DNA of 64,000 nucleotides from Bradyrhizobium liaoningense (GTDB lineage: Bacteria; Pseudomonadota; Alphaproteobacteria; Rhizobiales; Xanthobacteraceae): positions 161,159-225,158 of the forward strand of contig NZ_JAFCJT010000010.1 in the NCBI RefSeq assembly GCF_018130785.1, read 5' to 3'. A program made the translations under genes and the position numbers. Positions 35,553-44,237 of this stretch are shown here, in pieces. Each line of letters begins with the position of its first letter. The stretch's first letter is position 1. Under the pieces are notes generated by a model. It worked only from the letters and a program-made list of their open reading frames with translations. It was not told the origin of the DNA and ran no database searches.

Positions 35553-35798
35553 CTCGGTCCTCCGTCCTCGGTCTGCAACCGAGACAAGCAGACATTCAAG
35601 TCGCCACTTTCAAGTCAGCTTGTGGTCCGTCAGCGAAGCTGCGACAGCTCCCATTGACGTCTGCTTGGCGGCGCATCGCGGGCTACATTTGGCCCACGCT
35701 GAGTTCTTCGCATTTTGACCCGAAGCAGAAGTTTTGCGGGCGGCCCCCACAGGAAATAATGGTTTATTCAACTATCGAAGTCGCGCGTATGGGCTGAT
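35553..35798. other. Intergenic region, nothing recognised
   Basis: I see no gene, RNA or repeat between the transpeptidase stop codon and the possible membrane ORF. The GC content is lower than average. Confidence 0.4.
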
Positions 35799-36041
35799 TT
35801 ATCGGCCGATCTTCTTGATGCAAGTGGGTTCGCTGCCGGGGTGAGGTATGCAATCCCAGTCAGGTCCAAAGCCCGCAGTGGCGTTCCGCTGTGGCAGGCA
35901 AGGGCAATAAACCACAACGGCCGCGAAGATGGTGACAACGATGATTGCCAACACCAGCGTCCATGCAATACCCGCACGATCCGGACTCCCGTGGAGGCGT
36001 CGAATGGGTGCTTCCTTGGATTGGGGTGCTTCACTGCCGTA
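35799..36041 (-). pseudogene. Possible small membrane protein or broken gene with no start codon
   Basis: On the minus strand the frame ending at 35799 encodes a convincing membrane helix (GIAWTLVLAIIVVTIFAAVV then VYCPC) followed by a Cys-containing tail (GFGPDWDCIPHPGSEPTCI, KKIGR, stop). The frame has no ATG, GTG or TTG start ahead of the helix; only GTG and TTG codons inside it occur. It starts at a stop codon that overlaps the end of the TPR gene. Either the start has been lost by frameshift or an unusual start is used. Similar TM-plus-tail proteins are plausible in this group, but I cannot name one. Confidence 0.4.
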
Positions 36042-37155
36042 TCATCGATGTGGTCTCGGCGATACTTTGCGCATTCTCCAGAGCCGCCGCGATCTTCTCC
36101 AGGGCGACGTTCCTGTGCCGCATTTCGACGAGCTCTTGCTCGCACATCTCGATCATCGTCCGCCCGGACTGCCGCCCGCGCGCCTGTATGCCTGTTCGGC
36201 AATAAAGCCAGACCACCACCAGAGTGACAATTATGATGAGCCATGATAACGCCTGCCCCTGGCCGAAGTCCGCGATGTAGCGGCGGAAATCGCTCTTGGA
36301 GAGGTACGCATTGGCGCGACTGCTACGGGCGTCGCTATCGTTCGGATCGAGTGCGATCATCTGATCGTAGTCGGCGATAGCGCGGTCGACGTCACCCTTG
36401 GCTTGATATGCGTAGCCGCGATAGTAGTAGGCGTCCCTGTATTGCGGATAGAGCGCGATCGCCTGACTACAGTCGGCAATGACGCGATCGAGGTCACCCT
36501 TTTCCCTGTATACGAGGCAGCGGTTGTAGTAGGGGAGCGCATATTTCGGGTAAAGCGCGATCACTTGGTCATGGTCGGCGATGGCGCGATCGAGATCGCC
36601 TTTGGCATGGTAGGCGCTGCCGCGGCCCGTGAGGGCGAAATAGTTGTTCGCATTGAGCTGGATGCTGTCGGTGTAGTCCGCGATGGCACGGTCGATGTCA
36701 CCTTTGACTTGATAGGCGTACCCGCGCTCGTCGTATCCGACCCGCTTTCCATAGTCCGACAGGCCACCTTCGAACGCCCGGTTAACGTCCGCTATCGCCC
36801 GGTCGTAGTCATGTCGTCGGTTGTAGATATGCGACCTGTTCAGCAGTGAGCCAACAGCTTTCGGCTCAAGCCGGATCGCCTCGGTGTAGTCCTTGAGGGC
36901 GCGGTCGACGCAATCGGCGAGGTTTGTCCATGACCAGGCGTAGCCGCGCTGATGATACAGGTTGGACAGATCGCTGTCATCGTAGTCTCCGCTTTCGATC
37001 GCGCGTGTGCAGGCGGCGATCGTCGCGGCAGCGGTTTCCTTCGATCCGTTCAAACACTCCTGTCGATCGTCGGCTGCCGCTGGCCGGCTGACGGCAGTGG
37101 CCGCCGCGAATACCAAGGCCGCCAGCCAGACATGCGCGGAAATCCCGGAGCGCAT
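36031..37155 (-). CDS. TPR-repeat protein with C-terminal membrane anchor
   Basis: A 374-residue protein with a signal peptide (hydrophobic 7-25, ending PAAA), about seven tetratricopeptide repeats (roughly 60-290, e.g. GDIDRAIADYTDSIQLNANN), then a single membrane helix (LSWLIIIVTLVVVWLYC) and a cytoplasmic coiled tail with EQELVEMRHRNVALEKIAAA. Topology: repeats in the periplasm, tail in the cytoplasm. The tail resembles that of the neighbouring small protein at 37188-37493. The start at 37155 follows GGGGAGAAGAGG. Repeats imply protein binding; partners are unknown. Confidence 0.78.
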   Translation of the reverse strand: MRSGISAHVWLAALVFAAATAVSRPAAADDRQECLNGSKETAAATIAACTRAIESGDYDDSDLSNLYHQRGYAWSWTNLADCVDRALKDYTEAIRLEPKAVGSLLNRSHIYNRRHDYDRAIADVNRAFEGGLSDYGKRVGYDERGYAYQVKGDIDRAIADYTDSIQLNANNYFALTGRGSAYHAKGDLDRAIADHDQVIALYPKYALPYYNRCLVYREKGDLDRVIADCSQAIALYPQYRDAYYYRGYAYQAKGDVDRAIADYDQMIALDPNDSDARSSRANAYLSKSDFRRYIADFGQGQALSWLIIIVTLVVVWLYCRTGIQARGRQSGRTMIEMCEQELVEMRHRNVALEKIAAALENAQSIAETTSMIRQ

Positions 37156-37187
37156 CCTCTTCTCCCCGCAATGCATCAGTGTTCGAG

Positions 37188-37493
37188 CTAACCGGCGGAC
37201 GGCCTTTCAAGAGCCGCCGCGATCCTCTCCAACAACGCATTCGTGCGTTGGGATTCGAAGACCTGCTGCTCATAGAGATCGACCAGGCTCGTCCCGGACG
37301 ATGCGCGCCTATTCTTGCGCGAGAGCCACACCCAGACGCTTATCAGCACAATGAATGGCAACCAGGAGACAACAAGACTCGCCAACCAGTACGGCAAACC
37401 ACTGCCTGACGTGAATGCAAACAAGGCGACGAAAGCTCCGACAAGAGCGATCCACACAGCGACGGGCAGAAACCAAGAGCGAAGCTTGGTCAT
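37188..37493 (-). CDS. Small two-helix membrane protein with conserved C-terminal tail
   Basis: A 101-residue protein with two membrane helices (FLPVAVWIALVGAFVALFAF and WLASLVVSWLPFIVLISVWV) and a short cytoplasmic tail, YEQQVFESQRTNALLERIAA ending ALE. That tail matches the pattern in the TPR protein just downstream (E-Q-x4-E-x2-R-x-N-x2-L-E-x-I-A-A-A-L-E), and both genes are on the same strand 32 bases apart. The start is uncertain: ATG at 37493 or 37535. A joint role with the TPR protein is inferred. Confidence 0.65.
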   Translation of the reverse strand: MTKLRSWFLPVAVWIALVGAFVALFAFTSGSGLPYWLASLVVSWLPFIVLISVWVWLSRKNRRASSGTSLVDLYEQQVFESQRTNALLERIAAALERPSAG

Positions 37494-37626
37494 TCCAGGC
37501 ACGACAGTCCCCTTGGTTGGTCTCAGGAATAACATGCTATCATTGGTTGTTCGGCCTTTCCATGCCCTTCCCTCTGCAGCCGTCGCAACGTGGTTAGCCG
37601 TTCCTTTGCGAGGTGCCAAATGCCGC

Positions 37627-37648
37627 CTGTCCCTATCGCTAGGGACAG
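37627..37648. promoter_or_regulatory. Palindromic operator candidate upstream of the P450 gene
   Basis: CTGTCCCTA-tcgc-TAGGGACAG is a perfect inverted repeat of 9-base arms with a 4-base centre, 63-84 bases before the P450 start and in the divergent promoter area of the small membrane-protein gene. The symmetry and length fit a dimeric repressor site, for example of the TetR type. No regulator gene is adjacent. Confidence 0.45.
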
Positions 37649-37710
37649 ACGCCGGCACCGGATTTCACTAGTCTGGCCCCAAGGAAACGAAAATCCCGGG
37701 GGAGACCGCC

Positions 37711-38874
37711 TTGAGCACCGCGCCGCGCATCGACATCGACCCTGTCGCATTCTGGGCCGATCCCTATCCGATGCTCGAAAAAATGCGGAAAGACGCGCCG
37801 ATCGCCTTCGTGCCGCAGCTCGGTTCGACGCTGTTGGCGAGCCGCGACGACATCTCCATCTCCGAGAAGCAGATCGACGTGTTTTCTTCGCACCAGCCCG
37901 CCGGCCTGATGAACCGGCTGATGGGCCACAACATGATGCGCAAGGACGGCGAGGCGCATCAAATCGAGCGGCGTGCGATGTTTGCGACGGTGTCGCCGAA
38001 GACCGTGAAGGCGCACTGGACCGCGCTGTTCCAGGCGCACGCCGATCGTATCCTCGATGCGATCGAACCGGGCCGGATCGATTTCATGCGCGACTTCGCG
38101 CTGCCGTTTTCCGGCGAATGCCTGAAGTCGATCACCGGGCTCACGAATATCGGTTTCGGCGATATGGACGCGTGGTCGCAAGGCATGATCGAGGGCATCG
38201 CGAATTATGGCGGCGATCCCGCGGTCGAGGCGCGCTGCCACGCCGCAACGTCGGGTATCGATGCTGCGGTCGACGACATCCTGCCGGTGATGCGCAAAAA
38301 TCCCGACCAGAGCATCCTCGGCGTCCTGCTCGCCTCCGGCATGCCGATGGAGAGCGTGCGCGCAAATGTAAAACTCGCGATATCAGGCGGCCAGAACGAG
38401 CCGCGCAAGGCGATCGCCGGCACGGTGTGGGCGCTGCTGAGCCACCCCGAGCAACTCGCTCTGGTGCGCAAGGGCGAGGTGACCTGGCTCGAGGCGTTCG
38501 AGGAATATGCCCGCTGGATCTCGCCGATCGGCATGTCGCCGCGACGCATCGCAAAACCGTGGTCGATCCGCGATGTCTCTTTCGAGCTTGATGAGCGCGT
38601 GTTCCTGATGTTCGGCTCGGCCAATCGCGACGAGAAGCACTTTGAGCGCGCCGATCAGTTCGACGTGCGGCGTGACACCTCCAAGAGCGTCGCCTTCGGC
38701 GCGGGCCCGCATTTCTGCGCCGGCGCCTGGGCCTCCCGTGCCATGATCGCGGATGTCGCGCTGCCGACGGTGTTTGCGCGAGCAAGGCAGCTCGAGATCG
38801 CCGATGACGAGCCGGTGCGGATTGGCGGCTGGGCCTTTCGCGGGCTGCAGAACTTGCCGGTGCGGTGGCATTAG
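37711..38874 (+). CDS. Cytochrome P450
   Basis: A 387-residue soluble haem-thiolate monooxygenase. The haem ligand motif FGAGPHFCAGAW is intact with the conserved cysteine, and the K-helix ExxR (EYAR) is present. The I-helix reads AISGGQNEPRKAI: the usual acid-alcohol (Asp/Glu-Thr) pair is replaced by Asn-Glu, which should affect oxygen activation. The start is TTG at 37711, with GGGGGAG 8 bases upstream. No ferredoxin or reductase gene is adjacent; substrate unknown. Confidence 0.9.
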   Translation: MSTAPRIDIDPVAFWADPYPMLEKMRKDAPIAFVPQLGSTLLASRDDISISEKQIDVFSSHQPAGLMNRLMGHNMMRKDGEAHQIERRAMFATVSPKTVKAHWTALFQAHADRILDAIEPGRIDFMRDFALPFSGECLKSITGLTNIGFGDMDAWSQGMIEGIANYGGDPAVEARCHAATSGIDAAVDDILPVMRKNPDQSILGVLLASGMPMESVRANVKLAISGGQNEPRKAIAGTVWALLSHPEQLALVRKGEVTWLEAFEEYARWISPIGMSPRRIAKPWSIRDVSFELDERVFLMFGSANRDEKHFERADQFDVRRDTSKSVAFGAGPHFCAGAWASRAMIADVALPTVFARARQLEIADDEPVRIGGWAFRGLQNLPVRWH

Positions 38875-38907
38875 CTTTGAGAGCGGGCCCTCGCCACCAT
38901 TGCGGTG

Positions 38908-39009
38908 TCATCGCCCGGCTTGACCGGGCGATCCAGTACTCCGAGACAGTTGTGGTTGAATCGATAAGCCGCGGCGTACTGGATTCCCCGCCTTCGCGGG
39001 GAATGACAG
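38908..39009. repeat. Intergenic palindromic repeat, 'tactggat' family, copy 2
   Basis: TCATCGCCCGGCTTGACCGG with GCGATCCAGTACTCC on the left and GGCGTACTGGATTCCCCGCC plus TTCGCGGGGAATGACA on the right. The ATCCAGTAC / GTACTGGAT core and the flanking hairpins match the copy at 2173-2250. It lies between the P450 gene and the sulfonate cluster. Confidence 0.8.
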
Positions 39010-39395
39010 CAGAGGTGCTGGAAGGAGCTCCGCGCGTCGGCAACCCCAGTCCGCAATGATGCCATCTTGCCCCTGTTTTGCCCGACAGGTCAATCTTATT
39101 TCGGAAAATACGTAAGCCATTGTTTTCGCACGACCCGGCTACTGTGCATGGGGTTGTTTCCGACATTTTATGTTCTGGTGCCGGGAGCGTCGGCCGGATT
39201 CCCGCGGCTCTCACATTCGCGTGCGGAAAAAATCCGTCTGCATGAGCGCGGCCGCTTGAAAGATTAATCATGCGCGCTGCCACACGCGCAGTGCTCGCAT
39301 CGCTATTTTCCTTGGCGTCTCGACACCTCCGCTGACCCGCACCATCATTCCTGCAACGCAAAGGAATGACGGCCGCACGCGGCCGGGAGTGTGGA
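39010..39395. other. Upstream region of the sulfonate cluster
   Basis: About 385 bases with no recognisable gene. It must hold the promoter of the plus-strand sulfonate operon, but I see no confident sigma-70 box and no clear CysB/Cbl-type site. A stretch of moderate AT content lies near 39090-39175. Confidence 0.4.
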
Positions 39396-40346
39396 ATGCA
39401 GCGTCGTGATTTTCTCAAACTCTCCGTTGGAACGGCGGCCGCCGCTGCATTTGCGTCACGCGCGACCGCGCAAGGCGCGGTGAAGGAAATTCGTATCGGC
39501 TACCAGAAGACCGGCGTGCTGGTCATCACGCGCCAGCAGGCTTCACTGGAAACACATTTCAATCCGCAAGGCATCGAGGTGAAATGGGTCGAGTTCTCCT
39601 CGGGCCCGCCGATGATGGAGGCGATGAACGTCGGCAGCGTCGATTACGGGGCGGTCGGCGATTCCCCGCCGGTGTTCGCCCAGGCCGCGGGTGCCGCGAT
39701 TGTCTATGCGGCCGGCCAGCCCATCACCAACGGCCAGGGCATCCTGGTGCCGAAGGATTCGCCGATCCGCGTCCTCGCTGACCTGAAGGGCAAGCGCATC
39801 GGCTTCACCAAGGGGTCCAGCGCCCACAATGTCGTGGTGCAGACGCTGGAGAAGGCCGGTCTCACCTATGCGGACATCTCCCCGGTCTATCTGACGCCGC
39901 CGGATGCAGGTCCTGCCTTCGCTAACGGCAGCATCGAGGCCTGGGCGATCTGGGACCCGTATTTCGCGATCGGCGAGACCAAGCAGAACGGCCGCATCCT
40001 GATCAACGCGCGCGAGGTCACCAAGACCAACTCCTTCTACATCGCCAACCGTGAGTTCGCGAAGAGCCACGGTGCCATCCTGCAGCAGATCGTCGACGTG
40101 ACGACCGCGACCGGCAAATGGGCCGAACAGCACCGCGACGAGGTCGCCAAATCGCTGGCTGCAATCACCGGCGTCCCGCTGGATATCCAGACGGTTGCGG
40201 CCGAACGCGCGAACTTCGTGGTCGGCCCCGTCACCGACGACATCGTCGCGACCCAGCAGGGCGTCGCCGACCGCTTCTACAAGCTCGGCCTGATCCCGAA
40301 GCCGATCGTCATCCGCGACATCGTCTGGCGCAACCCGGCAGCCTGA
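39396..40346 (+). CDS. Sulfonate-type ABC substrate-binding protein, Tat-exported
   Basis: A 316-residue periplasmic binding protein of the SsuA/TauA/NrtA class. The N-terminus MQRRDFLKLSVGTAAAAAFA is a twin-arginine signal. Family landmarks are EIRIGYQKTGVLVITRQ, EWVEFSSGPPMMEAMNVGSV-like sequence and LKGKRIGFTKGSSAHNVVVQ. A second, related binding protein follows directly. Compared with it, this one uses Tat instead of Sec export. The likely ligand is an alkanesulfonate given the SsuD/SsuB/SsuC genes that follow. The ATG at 39396 starts the signal peptide. Confidence 0.87.
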   Translation: MQRRDFLKLSVGTAAAAAFASRATAQGAVKEIRIGYQKTGVLVITRQQASLETHFNPQGIEVKWVEFSSGPPMMEAMNVGSVDYGAVGDSPPVFAQAAGAAIVYAAGQPITNGQGILVPKDSPIRVLADLKGKRIGFTKGSSAHNVVVQTLEKAGLTYADISPVYLTPPDAGPAFANGSIEAWAIWDPYFAIGETKQNGRILINAREVTKTNSFYIANREFAKSHGAILQQIVDVTTATGKWAEQHRDEVAKSLAAITGVPLDIQTVAAERANFVVGPVTDDIVATQQGVADRFYKLGLIPKPIVIRDIVWRNPAA

Positions 40347-40384
40347 CCGTGCCGACCGATCTTCCCACGCACAAGGGTTTGAAC

Positions 40385-41347
40385 ATGAGGCGTATCATTC
40401 AGCGTCTGATCGCGGCCATCGCGCTGTCGATCGGCATCGTCGCCGCCGCAGTCGGCACGTCCTACGGCCAGGACAAACAAGACAGGGTCGTCCGCATCGG
40501 CTACCAGAAATATGGCAAGCTGGTGCTGCTCAAGAGCAAGGGCACGCTGGAGCCGAAGCTCGCCGCCGACGGCTACAAGGTGGTGTGGACGGAATTCCCG
40601 TCGGGGCCGCCGCTGCTCGAAGCGCCCAATGTTGGCGCGATCGATTTCGGCAACACCGGCGAAGCTCCGCCGATCTTCGCGCAGGCCGCAGGCGCGCCGA
40701 TCCAGTACGTCGCCTATGAGCCGCCGGCGCCGAAGGGCGAGGCGATCCTGGTGCCGAAGGACAGCCCGCTGAAATCGGTCGCCGACCTCAAGGGCAAGAA
40801 GGTCGCGCTGAACAAGGGCTCCAATGTCCACTATCTCCTGGTCAAGGCGCTGGAGAAGGCCGGTGTCAAATATTCGGAGATCGAGCCGGTGTTCCTGGCG
40901 CCGGCCGATGCGCGCGCCGCCTTCGAGCGCGGCGCCGTCGATGCCTGGGTGATCTGGGATCCGTTCCAGGCGGCGGCGGAGGCGGCCACCGGGGCGCGCA
41001 CGCTCGCCGACGGCACCGGCATCGTCGCCAACTACCAGTTCTATTTCTCCTCGAAGAAATTCCTCGACGCCAATCCGAAGATCGTCGACGCCGTGCTCGC
41101 CGAACTCAGCACCGTCGATGACTGGGCCAAGGGCGACATCCATGCGGTCGCCGAGCAGCTGGCGCCAGCGATCGGCCTGTCGGTGCCGGTGGTCGAGGTG
41201 GCGCTGAAACGGCAGGCCTACGGCATCAAGCCGATCACCGATGCCGTCATCGCCGACCAGCAGCAGGTTGCCGACGCGTTCTTCGCGCTCAACCTGATCC
41301 CCAAATCCATCAAGATTTCCGACGTGGCGCGCAAGCCGGGGACTTGA
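40385..41347 (+). CDS. ssuA: Aliphatic sulfonate ABC substrate-binding protein SsuA
   Basis: A 320-residue periplasmic binding protein with a Sec signal (LIAAIALSIGIVAAAVGTSY, ending YGQ). It parallels the preceding protein: VVRIGYQKYGKLVLLKSKG, TEFPSGPPLLEAPNVGAIDF and LKGKKVALNKGSNVHYLLVK. It begins 38 bases after the first binding-protein gene, and its end overlaps the upstream edge of ssuD. The start is placed at the ATG after AAGGG; the frame is open farther upstream in the previous gene. Confidence 0.88.
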   Translation: MRRIIQRLIAAIALSIGIVAAAVGTSYGQDKQDRVVRIGYQKYGKLVLLKSKGTLEPKLAADGYKVVWTEFPSGPPLLEAPNVGAIDFGNTGEAPPIFAQAAGAPIQYVAYEPPAPKGEAILVPKDSPLKSVADLKGKKVALNKGSNVHYLLVKALEKAGVKYSEIEPVFLAPADARAAFERGAVDAWVIWDPFQAAAEAATGARTLADGTGIVANYQFYFSSKKFLDANPKIVDAVLAELSTVDDWAKGDIHAVAEQLAPAIGLSVPVVEVALKRQAYGIKPITDAVIADQQQVADAFFALNLIPKSIKISDVARKPGT

Positions 41348-41355
41348 ACAAGATC

Positions 41356-42534
41356 ATGAGCAAGCACATGAGTAAGCAATCCAACGCCAACATCCTCTGG
41401 TTCCTGCCGACCCACGGTGACGGCCGCTATCTCGGCACCGGCATCGGCGGCCGCGAGGTCAATTTCAACTATCTGCGCCAGGTCGCGCAGGCCGCCGACC
41501 AGCTCGGCTATTTCGGCGTGCTGCTGCCGACCGGGCGCTCCTGCGAGGATTCCTGGATCGTCGCCTCCAGCGTCGCGCCGTTCACCGAGCGGCTGCGCTA
41601 TCTCGTCGCCGTCCGCCCCGGTCTGCAATCGCCGACCGTCGCCGCGCGCATGACCGCGACGCTCGACCGTGTCACGGGCGGCCGGCTGCTCGTCAACGTC
41701 GTCACCGGCGGCGATCCCGTCGAGAACAAGGGCGACGGCATCTTCCTCGGCCATGATGAGCGCTACGAGGTCACCCGCGAGTTCCTCAACGTCTATAGTG
41801 GCCTGCTCGCTGGCAAGACGGTCGATGTCGAGGGCAAGCACATTCACGTCGAGGGCAGCAGGCTGCTGTTTCCTCCGGTACAGTCGCCGCGCCCGCCGCT
41901 CTATTTCGGCGGCTCGTCGGATGCCGGCATCGATGTCGCCGTCGACACCGTCGACAAATATCTCACCTGGGGCGAGCCGCCGGCTCTGGTTGCCGAGAAG
42001 ATCGCGAAGGTGAGGGCAATCGCGGAGGCGCGCGGCCGCAAGCTCTCCTTCGGCATCCGCCTTCACGTCATCGTTCGCGAGACCAATGAAGAGGCCTGGA
42101 GGGCTGCCAACGATCTGATCAAGCACGTCAGCGACGAGACCATCGCCACCGCGCAGAAGAACTTCGCGCGGATGGATTCGGTCGGCCAGCAGCGCATGGC
42201 GCAGCTTCACGGAGGCAAGCGCGACAAGCTCGAGATCGCCCCGAACCTGTGGGCCGGCGTCGGCCTCGTCCGCGGCGGCGCCGGCACGGCGCTGGTCGGC
42301 GACGCCGAGACCGTCGCGGCCCGCATCAAGGAGTATCAGGACATCGGCATCGATACCTTCATCATGTCGGGCTACCCGCATCTGGAGGAAGCCTATCGCT
42401 TCGCCGAGCTGGTGTTCCCGCTGCTCGCGCTGGAGCAGCCCAGTAACGTGACCAGGCTACACTTCAACGGCGGTCCTTTTGGTGAAACGGTCGGCAGCGA
42501 TTTCCGACCGCAGCAGCGAGTGTCCGAGTCATGA
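41356..42534 (+). CDS. ssuD: FMNH2-dependent alkanesulfonate monooxygenase SsuD
   Basis: Cleaves C1-C14 alkanesulfonates to aldehyde and sulfite with FMNH2 and oxygen. The 392-residue protein has the SsuD features ILWFLPTHGDGRYLGTGIGG, FFGVLLPTGRSCEDSW-type sequence and LVNVVTGGDPVENKGDGIFL. Start choice is open: TTG 41344, ATG 41356 or ATG 41368; I use 41356. The stop overlaps ssuC as ATGA. FMNH2 would come from the reductase at 44238-44819. Confidence 0.93.
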   Translation: MSKHMSKQSNANILWFLPTHGDGRYLGTGIGGREVNFNYLRQVAQAADQLGYFGVLLPTGRSCEDSWIVASSVAPFTERLRYLVAVRPGLQSPTVAARMTATLDRVTGGRLLVNVVTGGDPVENKGDGIFLGHDERYEVTREFLNVYSGLLAGKTVDVEGKHIHVEGSRLLFPPVQSPRPPLYFGGSSDAGIDVAVDTVDKYLTWGEPPALVAEKIAKVRAIAEARGRKLSFGIRLHVIVRETNEEAWRAANDLIKHVSDETIATAQKNFARMDSVGQQRMAQLHGGKRDKLEIAPNLWAGVGLVRGGAGTALVGDAETVAARIKEYQDIGIDTFIMSGYPHLEEAYRFAELVFPLLALEQPSNVTRLHFNGGPFGETVGSDFRPQQRVSES

Positions 42535-43337
42535 GCCTGATCGACAGCGTTTCACTTCCGCGCGGCTTCCGCCTGCCGCGGGTCGACGGCCTGATCCAGT
42601 GGATCGTGCCGCTCGCCATCATCGCGATCTGGCAGGTCGCGAGCGTCACCGGCTTCGTGCCGACGCGGGTGCTGCCGGCGCCGAGCGACGTCGTGCTCGC
42701 CGGCTGGAAGCTGCTGCTCTCCGGCGAGCTCGTCCGCAACATCTGGGTGTCGTTCTGGCGCGCCTCGATCGGCTTCCTGATCGGCGGCGGCATCGGTTTC
42801 GCATTCGGTCTCGCCAACGGCCTGTCGCAGCTCTCGGCCAAGCTCACCGACACCACACTCCAGATGGTGCGCAACGTGCCGCATCTGGCGCTGATCCCGC
42901 TGGTCATTCTGTGGTTCGGCATCGACGAGAGCGCAAAGCTGTTCCTGGTCGCGCTCGGCGTCTTCTTCCCGATCTACCTCAATACGCTGCACGGCATCCG
43001 CACCGTCGATCCGCAGCTGATCGAGATGGGCCGTATCTACGGCATGACCGACGGCGAGCTGTTCCGCCGCGTGATCTTCCCGGGGGCGCTGCCCTCGATC
43101 TTCGTCGGCATCCGCTTCGCACTCGGCATCATGTGGCTCACCCTGATCGTCGCCGAGACCATCGCGGCGTCTTCAGGCCTCGGCTACATGGCGATGCAGG
43201 CGCGCGAGTTCATGCTGATCGACGTCGTCGTGCTGTCGATCCTCATTTATGCCCTGCTCGGCAAGCTCGCCGACAGTGCTTCCCGCGTGCTGGAGCGCCT
43301 GACGCTCTCCTGGCACCCCGCCTTCCAGAAACGCTGA
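42531..43337 (+). CDS. ssuC: Sulfonate ABC transporter permease SsuC
   Basis: Inner-membrane permease of the BPD family, 268 residues with about six helices (first near 26-46). The ATPase-contact loop is DPQLIEMGRIYGMTDGELFR followed by RVIFPGALPSIFVGIRFALG. It starts by ATGA overlap with ssuD and precedes the ATPase gene by 7 bases. It completes the importer with the binding proteins and SsuB. Confidence 0.93.
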   Translation: MSLIDSVSLPRGFRLPRVDGLIQWIVPLAIIAIWQVASVTGFVPTRVLPAPSDVVLAGWKLLLSGELVRNIWVSFWRASIGFLIGGGIGFAFGLANGLSQLSAKLTDTTLQMVRNVPHLALIPLVILWFGIDESAKLFLVALGVFFPIYLNTLHGIRTVDPQLIEMGRIYGMTDGELFRRVIFPGALPSIFVGIRFALGIMWLTLIVAETIAASSGLGYMAMQAREFMLIDVVVLSILIYALLGKLADSASRVLERLTLSWHPAFQKR

Positions 43338-43344
43338 GAGTGAC

Positions 43345-44205
43345 ATGCAGACAGCTCTTCGTACGTCCCTTCCCGAGTCCGAGCTCGCCAGCCGCGCCAA
43401 GTTCGCGCCTCAGGCCCGCGTCGTGCGCGAGGAGCGCCAAGAGGAACGCCAATCAGAACGCCAGGCACAGACCGCCGGCCTGCCGCTCAGCATCCGCGGC
43501 CTGCGCAAATCCTTCGGCGACAACGAAGTGCTGCGCGGCATCGATCTGCAGATTCCCGCCGGCCAGTTCGTCGCCATCGTGGGCAAGAGCGGTTGTGGCA
43601 AGAGCACGCTGCTGCGCCTCATCGCCGGCCTGGAAAAGATCGACGCCGGCAGCATCGGCTTCGTTCAGGATGTCCAGCCGGAAGACATTCGCGTGATGTT
43701 CCAGGAGCCGCGGCTGCTGCCCTGGGCGCGGGTGCTTTCCAATGTCGAGGTCGGTCTCGGCCGCGATCGTTCATCCGGCGATGCGCACGCCCGCGCCGAG
43801 AAGGCCTTGGCCGAGGTCGGGCTGACCGACAAGCGTGACCAGTGGCCGTCGGTGCTGTCGGGCGGCCAGAAGCAGCGCGTTGCGCTCGGCCGCGCGCTGG
43901 TTTCCCGTCCGCGCGTGCTCGCCTTCGACGAGCCGCTCGGCGCGCTGGACGCGCTGACCCGCATCTCCATGCAGCGTCTCTTGGAGCGCGTCTGGCGCGA
44001 CCAGGGCTTTACCGCGATCCTGGTCACCCATGACGTTTCCGAAGCCGTCGCGCTGGCTGACCGGGTGCTCGTGATCGACGAGGGCCGGATTGCCCACGAT
44101 GTTACGGTTAACGCCGCCCGGCCCCGCGAACGCGGCTCCGCGGAGCTGGCAAGCCTTGAAGGCTCGATCCTGAGCCATCTTTTGTCGGCGGATGATCGTA
44201 CCTAA
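43345..44205 (+). CDS. ssuB: Sulfonate ABC transporter ATP-binding protein SsuB
   Basis: Cytoplasmic ATPase of the sulfonate importer, 286 residues. Walker A is GKSGCGKST (80-88), the Q-loop is MFQEPRLLPWARVLSNVE, the signature is LSGGQKQRVALGRAL and Walker B is RVLAFDEPLGALDALT. There is an unusual N-terminal extension of about 45 residues rich in Arg, Glu and Gln (EERQEERQSERQAQ) before the ABC domain starts; it may be a linker or a late addition. Confidence 0.93.
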   Translation: MQTALRTSLPESELASRAKFAPQARVVREERQEERQSERQAQTAGLPLSIRGLRKSFGDNEVLRGIDLQIPAGQFVAIVGKSGCGKSTLLRLIAGLEKIDAGSIGFVQDVQPEDIRVMFQEPRLLPWARVLSNVEVGLGRDRSSGDAHARAEKALAEVGLTDKRDQWPSVLSGGQKQRVALGRALVSRPRVLAFDEPLGALDALTRISMQRLLERVWRDQGFTAILVTHDVSEAVALADRVLVIDEGRIAHDVTVNAARPRERGSAELASLEGSILSHLLSADDRT

Positions 44206-44237
44206 ATACAAGGGAACCCCGTTTTGGGGACCATGCC

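Noticed and set aside
35929..36246. Plus-strand frames opposite the end of the TPR gene
   Set aside because: No ribosome site and a composition typical of antisense frames.
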